Shown: positions 55,657 to 64,000 of the stretch, piece after piece
How the letters are laid out: the number at the start of each line of letters is the position of its first letter
How positions within the stretch are numbered: the first letter of the stretch is position 1
Assembly: GCA_017463205.1 (NCBI GenBank)
Contig: JAFTPQ010000006.1
Location: forward strand, 1-64,000
Reading direction: 5' to 3'
DNA length: 64,000 nucleotides
DNA from: Clostridia bacterium
Lineage (GTDB): Bacteria; Bacillota; Clostridia; Christensenellales; Borkfalkiaceae
Translations under genes and position numbers: made by a program
The notes under the pieces: generated by a model
Database searches by the model: none
Seen by the model: the letters and a program-made list of their open reading frames with translations, nothing else
Told to the model about the DNA's origin: nothing

Positions 55657-58179
55657 ATGAACAAAAATCTTAAAAAGAGAGTAGGGATCATTGCTTTATC
55701 CGCGATCGGCAGCGTTGCTTTGGCGTTTGGCGCAACGACGGCGGGGAAAACAGCGGCTGCGGACGGCGCGTTTGAAACGGCAAGTATTGCCATGATGAAA
55801 GGCGCAAGCGTGCGCTATTATGCAAGCGCCGCAAACAGCGACGAAAGCGGTATTCGTTTTTCTGCCGTGATCGATTCGGACGAGTATCAAGCATTGGAAG
55901 ATTTGGAAACGGAAAACGTCAGCGTTTCGTACGGAATGTTGATCGCTCCTTACGATTATTTGAAGGAAAACGATTTTAACGCGGCGACGGTGTTTGGCGT
56001 TGGCGGCGATAAAATGTATACGTGGGAAGGCGATACGACGGAAAATGCGGCTCAGTATAAACAAGTTGCGCACGTTACGTACGACAGTTTGATCGCTTCC
56101 AAACAAAAAGATTATGAAGGAATGCACGAAATAAAAGGTTCGTTATTGAAGATCAAAGACGCAAATTTGACGAAAAACTTTGTCGGTAAAGGGTACATAA
56201 AATACGAACACGACGGCGTAGTGGAATATAAATTTGCTTCGTACACGAGCGGCGTTATGGAAAATAATACCCGCTCGATCGTATACGTTTCGCAACTTGC
56301 GATCGAGGCGAACGACGAGGCTTCCGAATGGGTGAAAAAGAACTACGTGGAAAAAGTTGTTGCGGAGGATACGACGTATTCGGTGGCAACGTACGTGGGC
56401 GATGAATTGGTGAAGACGGATACGTATGAAGGCGTGAAAGTGAACCAAGCTTTGACGGACGTGGAAGTTGTAGAATACGCTGGGTTTAACAACGTGTCGG
56501 CGGAAACGGCAGGTACGGTTTATGCGAACGGGAATTTGGTGTTGAAACACGTTTACGAAAAGGATAACTCGTCGCAATACCAAGTGAAAAACGGCGGTTT
56601 CGAAACGGGGGATTTAACCGATTGGACTCTTACGGGCAACATCGGCGCGGTGTCCAGCGAAACGCATTATTGGAAGAATGATGAAGTCTGCGCAGACGGG
56701 TTTGCGTTTGGTTTGGACGGAACGTATATGTTCAGCGCGTATGCGATTGAAGGTTTGGAAGGCAACAAGGGTGTTTTAACTTCGTCTGTATTTACGGTTG
56801 GCGGCAGCGGCTGGTTGACGTATAAATTGGGCGGAGCGAAGAACTCTGACGTTGTATACGTGGACGTTGTAGAAGCGGAAACGGGCGTAATTTTAAAGCG
56901 CGCATATAACCAAAAGCATCGTTTTGAAGAGGTAGACGGTTTTAAATTCGGTTGCGAACTTAACGCATATAAAATGAATTTGAGCGCATACGTTGGCAAA
57001 AACGTATACTTGCGTTTTAACGATTGGGCGTCGTCCGATTTCGGTTTGTTCTTCTTGGATGAAGTGGACGCATTATATTTGGCTGACCCTCAAGGCTTTA
57101 CATTGGCAAACGAAGTTGCACATCAAAATACGATTTATGATTTGTATAACGGCAATTTCGACAATGATATGAACGGTTGGACGAAGAGCTCGAATATCGG
57201 TGATATCAGCGAAGCAACGTCCGATTGGTTTGGCGCTTTTGATAACGAAGGCAAATTCTTCTCGTGCTATGCAGCCAACCAAAGCGAAAACTCGACGGGT
57301 ACCTTGCGCTCCAACGTGTTTGAGGTTGGCGGTAGCGGCTATATCACCTACCGTATCGGTGCGGTAAAGAACCCCGATCAAGTATATATGGAAGTCATCG
57401 ACGCAGTGAGCGGCGTAAAATACGGGCATTTCTATAATCAAGAATGGAAGGACGAGGGCGATTTAAGATGTGGATTGATCAGCTACAAAGCGGATTTGTC
57501 TGCATATATCGGTAAATTGGTATATATTAATTTCGTGGATAATGCAACGGGCGATTACGGTTTGATCTTCTGCGATGAATTTAAAACCTATTATGCAGAT
57601 GTAGCAGACATACCTGAATATAACGTAGCTGTTAATAAAGTGGAAAGTGTTTACAACGTAATGAACGGCGGTTTCGAAACGGGCAACCTTTTGGGGTGGA
57701 CGCTTGTAAGCGGCGAAGTTCCGGGGCGTGTTACGGATATCGACTATTTCTGGAATGATGCGAACAGAGTGATTGGTAAAGACGGCAACTATTCCTTCAC
57801 GGGCGTAGAACTCAATCCCGACAACGGTAATTTGGAAGGCAGAATCGGTACGCTTCGCAGTAGCACGTTTATCCTTAAAGCAAACAGCTCCATTTCCTTC
57901 AAGTTGGGCGGCTGTCGCAGTAACGTCGACCAGTGTGTTACGTGCAAGGAAGCAGGTTTACAGGCGTGTCCGCACGTATGTATCCGTATTGTCAATGCTG
58001 AAACGGGCGAAGTGATTGCATGGTATACTAACCCGAATAGAAATGACGCTACGCTTATAGAATATACGCACGTGATCGGCAACACCACGGAAATGGCTTG
58101 TTATATAGAACTCGTAGACGAAGCAACGGATGCGTGGGGTTTGCTCGGCGTAGACAAAATCAGCGTATTTCAAGCATAA
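55657..58179 (+). CDS. Secreted protein: GASVR...GIRF domain plus three carbohydrate-binding-like repeats
   Basis: 840 residues. The start at 55657 is preferred over an ATG six bases earlier because GAGGAGGA ends directly at that earlier codon. A signal peptide (about 1-35) is followed by the domain shared with the 50358 protein (about 45-230: MMKGASVRYY, SGIRFSAV, YGMLIAPYDYL, RSIVYVSQLAIE). Then an Ig-like linker and three repeats of about 170 residues, each opening NGGFETGDL..WTL or a variant, with a conserved GVLTS..F.VGGSG...Y..GG core and ending in a ..D.YGL...DE strand. Such repeats accompany secreted GH32 fructanases in other gut bacteria, so they probably bind fructan. No anchor. It is upstream of fructokinase and GH32 genes. 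Confidence 0.82.
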   Translation: MNKNLKKRVGIIALSAIGSVALAFGATTAGKTAAADGAFETASIAMMKGASVRYYASAANSDESGIRFSAVIDSDEYQALEDLETENVSVSYGMLIAPYDYLKENDFNAATVFGVGGDKMYTWEGDTTENAAQYKQVAHVTYDSLIASKQKDYEGMHEIKGSLLKIKDANLTKNFVGKGYIKYEHDGVVEYKFASYTSGVMENNTRSIVYVSQLAIEANDEASEWVKKNYVEKVVAEDTTYSVATYVGDELVKTDTYEGVKVNQALTDVEVVEYAGFNNVSAETAGTVYANGNLVLKHVYEKDNSSQYQVKNGGFETGDLTDWTLTGNIGAVSSETHYWKNDEVCADGFAFGLDGTYMFSAYAIEGLEGNKGVLTSSVFTVGGSGWLTYKLGGAKNSDVVYVDVVEAETGVILKRAYNQKHRFEEVDGFKFGCELNAYKMNLSAYVGKNVYLRFNDWASSDFGLFFLDEVDALYLADPQGFTLANEVAHQNTIYDLYNGNFDNDMNGWTKSSNIGDISEATSDWFGAFDNEGKFFSCYAANQSENSTGTLRSNVFEVGGSGYITYRIGAVKNPDQVYMEVIDAVSGVKYGHFYNQEWKDEGDLRCGLISYKADLSAYIGKLVYINFVDNATGDYGLIFCDEFKTYYADVADIPEYNVAVNKVESVYNVMNGGFETGNLLGWTLVSGEVPGRVTDIDYFWNDANRVIGKDGNYSFTGVELNPDNGNLEGRIGTLRSSTFILKANSSISFKLGGCRSNVDQCVTCKEAGLQACPHVCIRIVNAETGEVIAWYTNPNRNDATLIEYTHVIGNTTEMACYIELVDEATDAWGLLGVDKISVFQA

Positions 58180-58191
58180 CGGAGTAATCGT

Positions 58192-59091
58192 ATGATCCTG
58201 AGTGTAGGTGAAATTTTGGTCGATATGATCGGCGGTGAAAAAGACGGAACGTTTTTTTACGAACGAAAAGCAGGCGGCGCGCCCTTTAACGTGGCGTGCG
58301 CCGCCGCTAAATTCGGCGCGGAAAGCGGATTTGTCGGTTGCGTTGGCGACGACACCGTGGGTACGTTTTTGGAAAAATTTGTCAATCAACAAAATCTTGC
58401 TTATGCGTATGTGAAACGAAACGGTGAGGTAAACACCACCCTTGCGTTTGTCGAATTAGACGCTTCGGGAGAACGCTCGTTTTGTTTCTATCGGAAAAAT
58501 ACCGCAGATTATCGTATGCCCGAAGTGCCCGACGACCTGTTTGATAAAGCGACGATCGTGCATATCGGTTCGTTGATGCTCAGCGAAAAACAGGGGGTAA
58601 ACTATGCGTGCGACTTGGCGGAACGTGCGAAAAAGGCAGGAAAATTGGTGAGTTTCGACGTCAATTTCCGCGACGATATTTTCCGCGACACGCAAGCGGC
58701 GGTTGCAGTGTATAAACAATTGATCGAAAAGGCGGACATCGTTAAATTTTCCGAAGAAGAAACGGAAATTTTCACGCAAAAATACGTGGACGGCTTGACG
58801 GATAAGTTGGTGTGTATTTCGTTGGGAGCGCAAGGCAGTCGGTGGTGTTATCGGGGCGAAACGGGCAACGTAGGCTCGATAAAAGTGAGCCCTGTGGATA
58901 CGACGGGCGCGGGCGATGCGTTTTATGCGGGCGTTTTATCTCAGTTAGACGGGATAAGCAAGGCGGATTGGCAAAAAACGACGTTAGAACAGGCGTTGCG
59001 GTTTGGTAACGTTTGCGGCGCATTGAATACGCTTGGACGCGGCGCGATCGATCATTTGCCCGATTTGGAAACGGTGAAACAGTATTTATAA
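58192..59091 (+). CDS. PfkB-family fructokinase
   Basis: 299 residues, ribokinase fold. GGAPFNVACAAAKFG near residues 25-40 binds sugar, and the ATP/anion-hole motif DTTGAGDAF carries the catalytic Asp242. Fructose specificity is suggested by ERKAGGAPFNVA and by the neighbouring GH32 enzyme, which releases fructose. It acts in the cytoplasm, giving fructose 6-phosphate. It begins 12 bases after the secreted protein and is followed by a terminator, so it closes that operon. Confidence 0.9.
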   Translation: MILSVGEILVDMIGGEKDGTFFYERKAGGAPFNVACAAAKFGAESGFVGCVGDDTVGTFLEKFVNQQNLAYAYVKRNGEVNTTLAFVELDASGERSFCFYRKNTADYRMPEVPDDLFDKATIVHIGSLMLSEKQGVNYACDLAERAKKAGKLVSFDVNFRDDIFRDTQAAVAVYKQLIEKADIVKFSEEETEIFTQKYVDGLTDKLVCISLGAQGSRWCYRGETGNVGSIKVSPVDTTGAGDAFYAGVLSQLDGISKADWQKTTLEQALRFGNVCGALNTLGRGAIDHLPDLETVKQYL

Positions 59092-59098
59092 AAAGCAG

Positions 59099-59120
59099 AA
59101 AAGGCGAAAAACGCCTTTTT
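59099..59120 (+). terminator. Terminator after the fructokinase
   Basis: AAAAGGCG and CGCCTTTTT around AAAAA, eight bases after the stop. It separates the kinase from the GH32 gene, which must then have its own promoter or rely on readthrough. Confidence 0.85.
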
Positions 59121-59133
59121 CATTGGTAAAAAA

Positions 59134-59157
59134 TGGAAACGGTTCCAATTGTGGAAC
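59134..59157 (+). promoter_or_regulatory. LacI-type operator before the GH32 gene
   Basis: TGGAAACGGTTCCA (59134-59147) is a near-perfect palindrome with central CG, related to the operator at 55375. It overlaps a second palindrome, GTTCCA-ATTG-TGGAAC (59142-59157). It ends 14 bases before the ATG, so binding could block transcription. No clear -10/-35 pair is visible between it and the terminator. Confidence 0.65.
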
Positions 59158-59170
59158 GACGGAGGAGAAA

Positions 59171-62100
59171 ATGGGAAAAAGAACAAGCGCATCGATAGCG
59201 GCTGTATTGGCAACTTTGTGTTTTGTGGGGGGCATGTATGCGTTGAACGCCAGCGCGGCAGAACTTCCCACCGTAACACTGGAAGGAGAAAGCGACGTAT
59301 TTACGTTGACGGAACAAGCGTATACGGCAAGTGAAAGTTTCGTGTATACGGCGACGGCGCATTTTGAAAACGGTCAAGCGGCGGCGCTGGTGTTTGGCGG
59401 CGACGAAACGGACGGCGAAAGAGAATATTGGGCGTTCAATATCGACCGTGTGGAAAACAGCGTAAAATTGTTGTATTTTTACGAAAACGACAATGGGGCG
59501 TTGGCGGCAGTGGAACTTTTGAAAGATTGGTATATCGGCAACGATAAAATGACGGAGGGCGAAAAGAGCCTTGTCAACCCCAAAGTGGCGACGATCGATA
59601 AAGTACAACTCAAAGTGGTTGTTTCTGTCGAAAGCGACGGTACGTACATAGAATGTTATGCGGATAATATTCGTCGGTTCGGCGTGGATAACGTGTATAA
59701 TTTGAATGCATTATCCGCACTGCCCGAGGGCGTGGAGTACGACGGCGGATGTATCGGGTATAACTGTTTCAATGCGAAAGTGCGTTTTGAAGATACGCAT
59801 TACGCGGCAAGCGATTATACGTATTATACCGAAGTATACCGTCAACAGTATCATTATTCGCAGTACGCGCATTGGAACAACGACCCCAACGGTTTGGTGT
59901 ATTACAACGGATATTATCATTTGTATTATCAACATCATCCGTTCAGTAATTATTGGAGCGATATGTATTGGGGACACGCGCGCAGTAAAGATTTGGCGCA
60001 TTGGGAATTGTTGCCCATTTGTCTTTTCCCCGATGCGGAAAGCGATGGCTTCGGGCCCGGAAACGGATATATGTGGTCGGGTTCGGCAATGGTATATCGC
60101 CAAGGTATGAGCGCGGATATCGATCGTCTGAATTGGTTTCCCAACGGAAACGGCGAAGGTTTGATCGCTTTTTACACCCGTGACGGCGGTTTGCAAGATC
60201 AGGTGTTGATGTCGAGCGACGACGGCGGTATGACGTGGACGAAACGTGTTCGTATTCCGCAAACGATTGTAGTTGGTCCGAATAAAACGGATTGTCGAGA
60301 TCCTAAAGTGTTTCCCGTGAAAAAAGAGAACGGCAAAGTGACCCTTTGGGGGATGGCGGTAACGGGTATGGCGACGGGCGACGTATGGTTTTTGAAATCG
60401 GAAAACCTGTTGAATTGGACGGCTGCAGGCGGTTTTAAAACGTATACCGTGGACGTCAACAGAAACTTCCGTTCGGAATGTCCCGATGTCGTTACGTTGA
60501 CGGCGGACGATAACACTACGCATACGGTGATGTCCTTTACGGGCAGAACGTATTTGGTAGGCGATATCGTATACGACGAGGCAAGCGGAACGTTGCAATT
60601 TATCGATTTGAAAGGAAATAACGTATCCAATTTGAACGTAGACGATATTCCGTTCCAAACAATGGATTTCGCGCCTGATTCGTATGCAACGCAAACTTTC
60701 TATATCGACGATGAAACCAGCGAGTATTATGGGAAGACGGTGGGCGTCAGTTGGTTCAGCGGTATTCCCGGCGGCGCGGCGGCGATCGAAAGCGGCGCAT
60801 TGGCGGCATTGAGAAAGACGTGGAACGGCGGCGGTGTAACGATTCCCGTAGAATGGGGCTTGGTGGCAAGCGGCGACGGTTACGTATTGTCGCAAACGCC
60901 CATTGTGAAAGACAGCAAAGCGTTTGATAAAAAGCAGTTGGTATCCGTGACGGATACGGCGTTGAACAAAAACGGCGCAAATCTTTTGCAAAACGTTGCG
61001 TCGAGAACGATAGAAATTTCGGCGGTGATCGACAACCCCAACGAGGCGGACGTATATTTCCGCGTACAGACTTCGGGGGAAGAATACACCGAGATCGGTT
61101 GGACGAAAGAAGAAGGTTATTACGTAGACAGAACGCACACGTACAACGGCGGTTTGGCGATGCCCAATTACCATGTTCGGTACGTTTCGGGCGTGACGGG
61201 GCAAACGAAATTGCAATTTTACATTCTGGCGGATAACGGCAGTGTGGAAGTGTTCTGTAACGGGTTTACCGTTCCGTTTTATACGTTGACGTTCGCCGCG
61301 CCGTATTCGGTGGGCGCGTCGCTGGGTGTAAGCGACGAAGTGACGGTGGAAAGCCTCACCGTCAACCAAATTTCTTCCGTATGGCGTGACGAAACGGCGG
61401 AAACGGAAGAAACGGTGCTGTATCTTTCGCAAGAAACCGTCGAACTTTCCACACAGTTGACAACGCAAAAAGAAGTGACGGTGTACGCAACTTCGGGCGG
61501 CGAAGTAACTTGGACGGTGGAAGAAGGCGACGACGTAGTGGCGGTGGAACAGACGGCGCGCGGCGCGGTTTTGACGGCGAAAAAAGCAGGGCAGGCAACC
61601 GTATCCGTGACGTGCGGAAACGCGAAAAAGACAGTGGCGGTGACGGTGTACGACGGGGAGATGGAATCGGACGTACTCTTTACCAACGAAGGGATCATTT
61701 CGGGGGATTGGCTGATGACGGCAAGCGGTATCGTCGGCAATCAAACGACAGGCGACGGATTTATTCTTTCCTCGACAAGCGGCGGCGATTTCACATATAC
61801 GGCGAAGTTCGATTTGGGCGACGGTGCAGCTGCGGCATTGATTTTCCGCGCGAAAGCGGATATGAGCGATTATTACATCGCCAATTATGATAAAAACGGC
61901 AACATCGTAAAATTGTGGACGCCTTACGGGGAACTTGCCAACGTAGCGGCGGGCGCGGTGGACGTGAAAAACGTAACGCTTACCGTAGCGGCAAAAGGAA
62001 ACAAGATTTCCGTTGCCTTAAACGGAACTACGTTGATCGATTTGACGGATACGCGTGAAAATGCGCCGACGGAAGGTCTGTTCGGGTTAAACGTATGCGC

Positions 62101-62740
62101 AACGCGCGCGGTGTTTACGGCGGTTGGCTTGCAACAAGACAGTTATACGTACGTTTCGGGCGATTTAACGTTGAAAAGCGCGGTGGCGCAAGGAATCGTT
62201 GCTATTTATAACGATACGTTGGGGATCGCGGAGATCAACCGAGGATTTTACAGCGTAAACGGCAGAGAGATCATTCTTTCTCAGCAATACTTTCAAATGT
62301 TGAAAGACACAGGCATGTACGCGTTGACGGTGAAAGGAAAAGCGACAACGTTTACGGCGTACGTAAACGTAACGGCGTTGCCCGAAATCACGTTGCAGGA
62401 TATCACGCTTCGCAAAGGCGAAAACGCAGTGTTCTTTATCGGCAGAGAGGAAGTGACAAGCGTTATGTCCAACGGTACGGCAGTTGATAAAACTGCATAC
62501 CGCGTGGAAAACGGAATGTTGATCATCGACGGATCGCAATTTACGTTGGGAGAAAACTCGTTGAGCATTTCGGATAAATGGACGGTGAAAGTGACGGTGA
62601 AAGCTTTGCCCCTTCCTACCTTGGAAGAAGAAAAACCGCAGACGGGTTGCCAAGGCTCGGTAGGGCTGGGGATATTGCCCGTATTGGCGATCGCTGCAGG
62701 ATTTGCGATGAGGAGAAAACGCAATGGCAACGACGATTAA
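59171..62740 (+). CDS. Cell-attached multidomain GH32 fructanase
   Basis: 1189 residues from the ATG at 59171 (GGAGGAGA at 59161). Signal peptide (about 1-34), a laminin-G-like domain (about 40-215), then a complete GH32 five-bladed propeller with its three catalytic acids: Asp238 in NNDPNG, Asp377 in CRDPK, and Glu436 in SECPD. The GH32 beta-sandwich (about 550-745), a Big-2 domain (about 760-840), a second laminin-G-like domain (about 850-985) and a tail follow. It ends in a membrane helix and MRRKRNGNDD, preceded by GCQGSVGLG rather than LPXTG. It hydrolyses terminal fructose from inulin, levan or sucrose outside the cell. A motif copy lies in the signal peptide codons at 59227-59246. The gene overlaps lacI by 17 bases. 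Confidence 0.93.
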   Translation: MGKRTSASIAAVLATLCFVGGMYALNASAAELPTVTLEGESDVFTLTEQAYTASESFVYTATAHFENGQAAALVFGGDETDGEREYWAFNIDRVENSVKLLYFYENDNGALAAVELLKDWYIGNDKMTEGEKSLVNPKVATIDKVQLKVVVSVESDGTYIECYADNIRRFGVDNVYNLNALSALPEGVEYDGGCIGYNCFNAKVRFEDTHYAASDYTYYTEVYRQQYHYSQYAHWNNDPNGLVYYNGYYHLYYQHHPFSNYWSDMYWGHARSKDLAHWELLPICLFPDAESDGFGPGNGYMWSGSAMVYRQGMSADIDRLNWFPNGNGEGLIAFYTRDGGLQDQVLMSSDDGGMTWTKRVRIPQTIVVGPNKTDCRDPKVFPVKKENGKVTLWGMAVTGMATGDVWFLKSENLLNWTAAGGFKTYTVDVNRNFRSECPDVVTLTADDNTTHTVMSFTGRTYLVGDIVYDEASGTLQFIDLKGNNVSNLNVDDIPFQTMDFAPDSYATQTFYIDDETSEYYGKTVGVSWFSGIPGGAAAIESGALAALRKTWNGGGVTIPVEWGLVASGDGYVLSQTPIVKDSKAFDKKQLVSVTDTALNKNGANLLQNVASRTIEISAVIDNPNEADVYFRVQTSGEEYTEIGWTKEEGYYVDRTHTYNGGLAMPNYHVRYVSGVTGQTKLQFYILADNGSVEVFCNGFTVPFYTLTFAAPYSVGASLGVSDEVTVESLTVNQISSVWRDETAETEETVLYLSQETVELSTQLTTQKEVTVYATSGGEVTWTVEEGDDVVAVEQTARGAVLTAKKAGQATVSVTCGNAKKTVAVTVYDGEMESDVLFTNEGIISGDWLMTASGIVGNQTTGDGFILSSTSGGDFTYTAKFDLGDGAAAALIFRAKADMSDYYIANYDKNGNIVKLWTPYGELANVAAGAVDVKNVTLTVAAKGNKISVALNGTTLIDLTDTRENAPTEGLFGLNVCATRAVFTAVGLQQDSYTYVSGDLTLKSAVAQGIVAIYNDTLGIAEINRGFYSVNGREIILSQQYFQMLKDTGMYALTVKGKATTFTAYVNVTALPEITLQDITLRKGENAVFFIGREEVTSVMSNGTAVDKTAYRVENGMLIIDGSQFTLGENSLSISDKWTVKVTVKALPLPTLEEEKPQTGCQGSVGLGILPVLAIAAGFAMRRKRNGNDD

Positions 62741-63695
62741 AGACGTAGCGAAACAGGCAGGCGTGGGCGTTGGAACGGTGTCGCGTGTGCTGAACGGCGG
62801 CAAATCGGTGAATGAGGAAACGAAAAAACGGGTGCTGGAAGCGATCGAACAGTTGCATTTCGTACCCAACCGAATGGCGTCGAGGTTAAGAAAAGACGAA
62901 AGCCGTATCATTGCGCTGCTCGTACCTGTCGTCAATCATCCGTTTTTTGCGAAATTGGCGTATTACGTAGAAGACGAAGCCGATCGGTTTGGATATTCGG
63001 TGCTGTTGGTGTCTTCGCAAAAACGCATCGAAAAAGAAGCGGATATTTTACAGCGGATACGGCGCAGAGAAGTGGACGGAGCAATTTTCGTTACGCACTT
63101 CGATCACGACGAAAAGGAATTGGAAGATTGCGATATCGTTTCGATCGATCGACCTTTGGGCGCAAAGATCCCTTACGTGACGTCGGATAACTACGACGCG
63201 ACCAAGAATGCGGTGGAATATTTGATCAAAAAAGGTTGCAAACGAGTGGGATACGTCGGTTCGAAACCGTTGGTGGAATCGGAAGTGTTGAAACGGGAAG
63301 ACGCCTATTTGGACGTGATGAAAGAATACGGCATGACGCCGCGTATCAAAAACGATGTCATTTTACACGGCGATGAAAGCAACGTGGTTGCCGAATTTTT
63401 AGAAACGTATCCCGACGTAGACGGGGTGTTTGCGTCAGGGTATACGATGGCGCAGGTGTTGTATGAAACGGCGGTTTCCAAGGGGATCGCCATTCCCGAT
63501 CAAATGCAGATCGTATCGTACGACGGCTCGTTTAAACAATGGAGCAACAATCGCTTTTTAACGTGCGTCGAACAGCCGATCGAAGATATGGCGCGGACGG
63601 TTGTAAAACTTTTGATAGATAAGATCGAGGGAAAAGAAGTGCCGATCAGGACGATGCTGCCAACCAACTTTTTGGTAGGCGCAACGACGAAATAA
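62724..63695 (+). CDS. LacI-family transcriptional regulator of the fructan locus
   Basis: 323 residues. An N-terminal helix-turn-helix (TIKDVAKQAGVGVGTVSRVL) and hinge (RMASRLRKDESR) are followed by the periplasmic-binding-like effector domain (IALLVPVVNHPFF, GAIFVTHFD, SIDRPLG). It is close to sucrose and fructose repressors in general layout. It starts inside the end of the GH32 gene and most probably binds the operators at 59134 and 55375, releasing them with fructose or sucrose, which is inference from position and operator type. Confidence 0.92.
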   Translation: MATTIKDVAKQAGVGVGTVSRVLNGGKSVNEETKKRVLEAIEQLHFVPNRMASRLRKDESRIIALLVPVVNHPFFAKLAYYVEDEADRFGYSVLLVSSQKRIEKEADILQRIRRREVDGAIFVTHFDHDEKELEDCDIVSIDRPLGAKIPYVTSDNYDATKNAVEYLIKKGCKRVGYVGSKPLVESEVLKREDAYLDVMKEYGMTPRIKNDVILHGDESNVVAEFLETYPDVDGVFASGYTMAQVLYETAVSKGIAIPDQMQIVSYDGSFKQWSNNRFLTCVEQPIEDMARTVVKLLIDKIEGKEVPIRTMLPTNFLVGATTK

Positions 63696-63704
63696 AAATA
63701 AAAA

Positions 63705-63720
63705 GACGGCAAAGTGCCGT
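63705..63720 (+). other. Small intercistronic hairpin
   Basis: ACGGCA and TGCCGT pair around a short loop between lacI and the binding-protein gene, with no T run after it. It may lower or stabilise the downstream message rather than stop it. Confidence 0.4.
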
Positions 63721-63736
63721 GATAAGGAGAAATATT

Positions 63737-64000
63737 ATGAAGAAACTTTTTAAAACGTTTGGCGTAATGGCAATGGCTTCGATGTTGATGCTGGGTTCGG
63801 CTTGCGGTGGCGGCGGAACGGAAAGCACCGTGGACAAAGAAGGAAACACCATCATCAAAATTATGTTCCACGTAGATGAAAAATCGGCGGAAGGGCAGGC
63901 GTATAAAAAACGCATCGACGCGTTTAACGCGGCGTATAAAGATCAGAAGATCAAAGCGTCTGCGTCGTATATCGCGCGTACGGCAGGCGCGGCGGACTAC
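63737..64000 (+). CDS. ABC transporter sugar-binding lipoprotein, cut by the window end
   Basis: The first 88 residues are present. Lipoprotein signal with lipobox GSAC (Cys23) followed by Gly/Ser/Thr linker and IKIMFHVDEKSAEGQAY, the first strand of a family 1 solute-binding protein. AAGGAG precedes the ATG. Downstream of a fructan-specific regulator and a GH32 enzyme, it is probably the binding protein of a fructo-oligosaccharide importer whose permeases would follow beyond the window. Confidence 0.85.
   Translation, partial: MKKLFKTFGVMAMASMLMLGSACGGGGTESTVDKEGNTIIKIMFHVDEKSAEGQAYKKRIDAFNAAYKDQKIKASASYIARTAGAADY

Noticed and set aside
59711..61744. Open frame of 677 codons on the minus strand across GH32
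   Set aside because: Shadow of the GH32 gene: no ribosome site, low-complexity His/Arg/Phe composition, and the plus-strand protein has intact catalytic motifs. The same holds for long minus frames in gyrA (22084-23469), gyrB (19594-20829), metG (25827-27038) and the binding protein (36527-37789).

Overview
The window reads as one continuous piece of a low-to-mid GC, endospore-forming Bacillota (Clostridia-type) chromosome, most likely from an uncultured gut or rumen lineage. The evidence is spmA/spmB, a YabM/SpoVB-type flippase next to YabN/MazG, a metG-tatD-(rSAM)-rsmA order like that of Bacillus, strong GGAGG ribosome sites, sigma-A type promoters, and many lipoprotein signals and BspA-type leucine-rich surface proteins. 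Placement near Christensenellales is only an impression. I see no rRNA, tRNA, CRISPR array, phage or transposase gene.

1-10.8 kb holds surface proteins: a collagen-like/LRR lipoprotein, then a GntR (YtrA-like) regulator, ABC ATPase and ABC permease whose operon runs with 8-bp overlaps into a 1873-residue BspA-like LRR protein, followed by a second LRR lipoprotein. 10.8-14.1 kb is one gene in which a 12-helix sugar permease is fused to a family 2 glycoside hydrolase. 14.2-31.5 kb is housekeeping: a CmpB-like membrane protein, a flippase gene split in two, mazG/yabN, dus, gyrB, gyrA, a helical unknown protein with a structured leader, spmB/spmA, metG, tatD, a TatD-associated radical SAM protein with a strange N-terminus, an unknown membrane protein and rsmA.

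32-54.8 kb is an accessory carbohydrate region: two Gfo/Idh/MocA dehydrogenases, a sugar ABC importer (binding lipoprotein and two permeases, no ATPase), an Ig-like secreted protein, a DUF4838 lipoprotein and two very large secreted proteins of beta-helix type. Two related clusters of hairpin-rich intergenic repeats lie at 33.4-33.8 and 54.9-55.3 kb and bracket about 21 kb of it. 55.3-64 kb is a fructan-type locus: a strong promoter and an 18-bp palindromic operator, a 44-residue peptide, a secreted protein with three carbohydrate-binding-like repeats, a PfkB fructokinase, a cell-attached multidomain GH32 fructanase, a LacI regulator, and the start of a sugar-binding lipoprotein cut by the window edge.

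The signals least explained by standard annotation are: (a) a pair of homologous 42-44 residue peptides (shared YQ...DVI.TS), each encoded just upstream of a secreted protein with a shared GASVR...GIRF domain; (b) a dispersed motif of about 20 bp, GGGGGCAGGTAYGCGTTGAA, in at least a dozen places inside and between genes, an inverted pair of which splits the flippase gene; (c) a 21-bp tandem array in which an 8-bp constant part alternates with hairpins whose stems change in a compensated way; (d) the permease-GH2 fusion.
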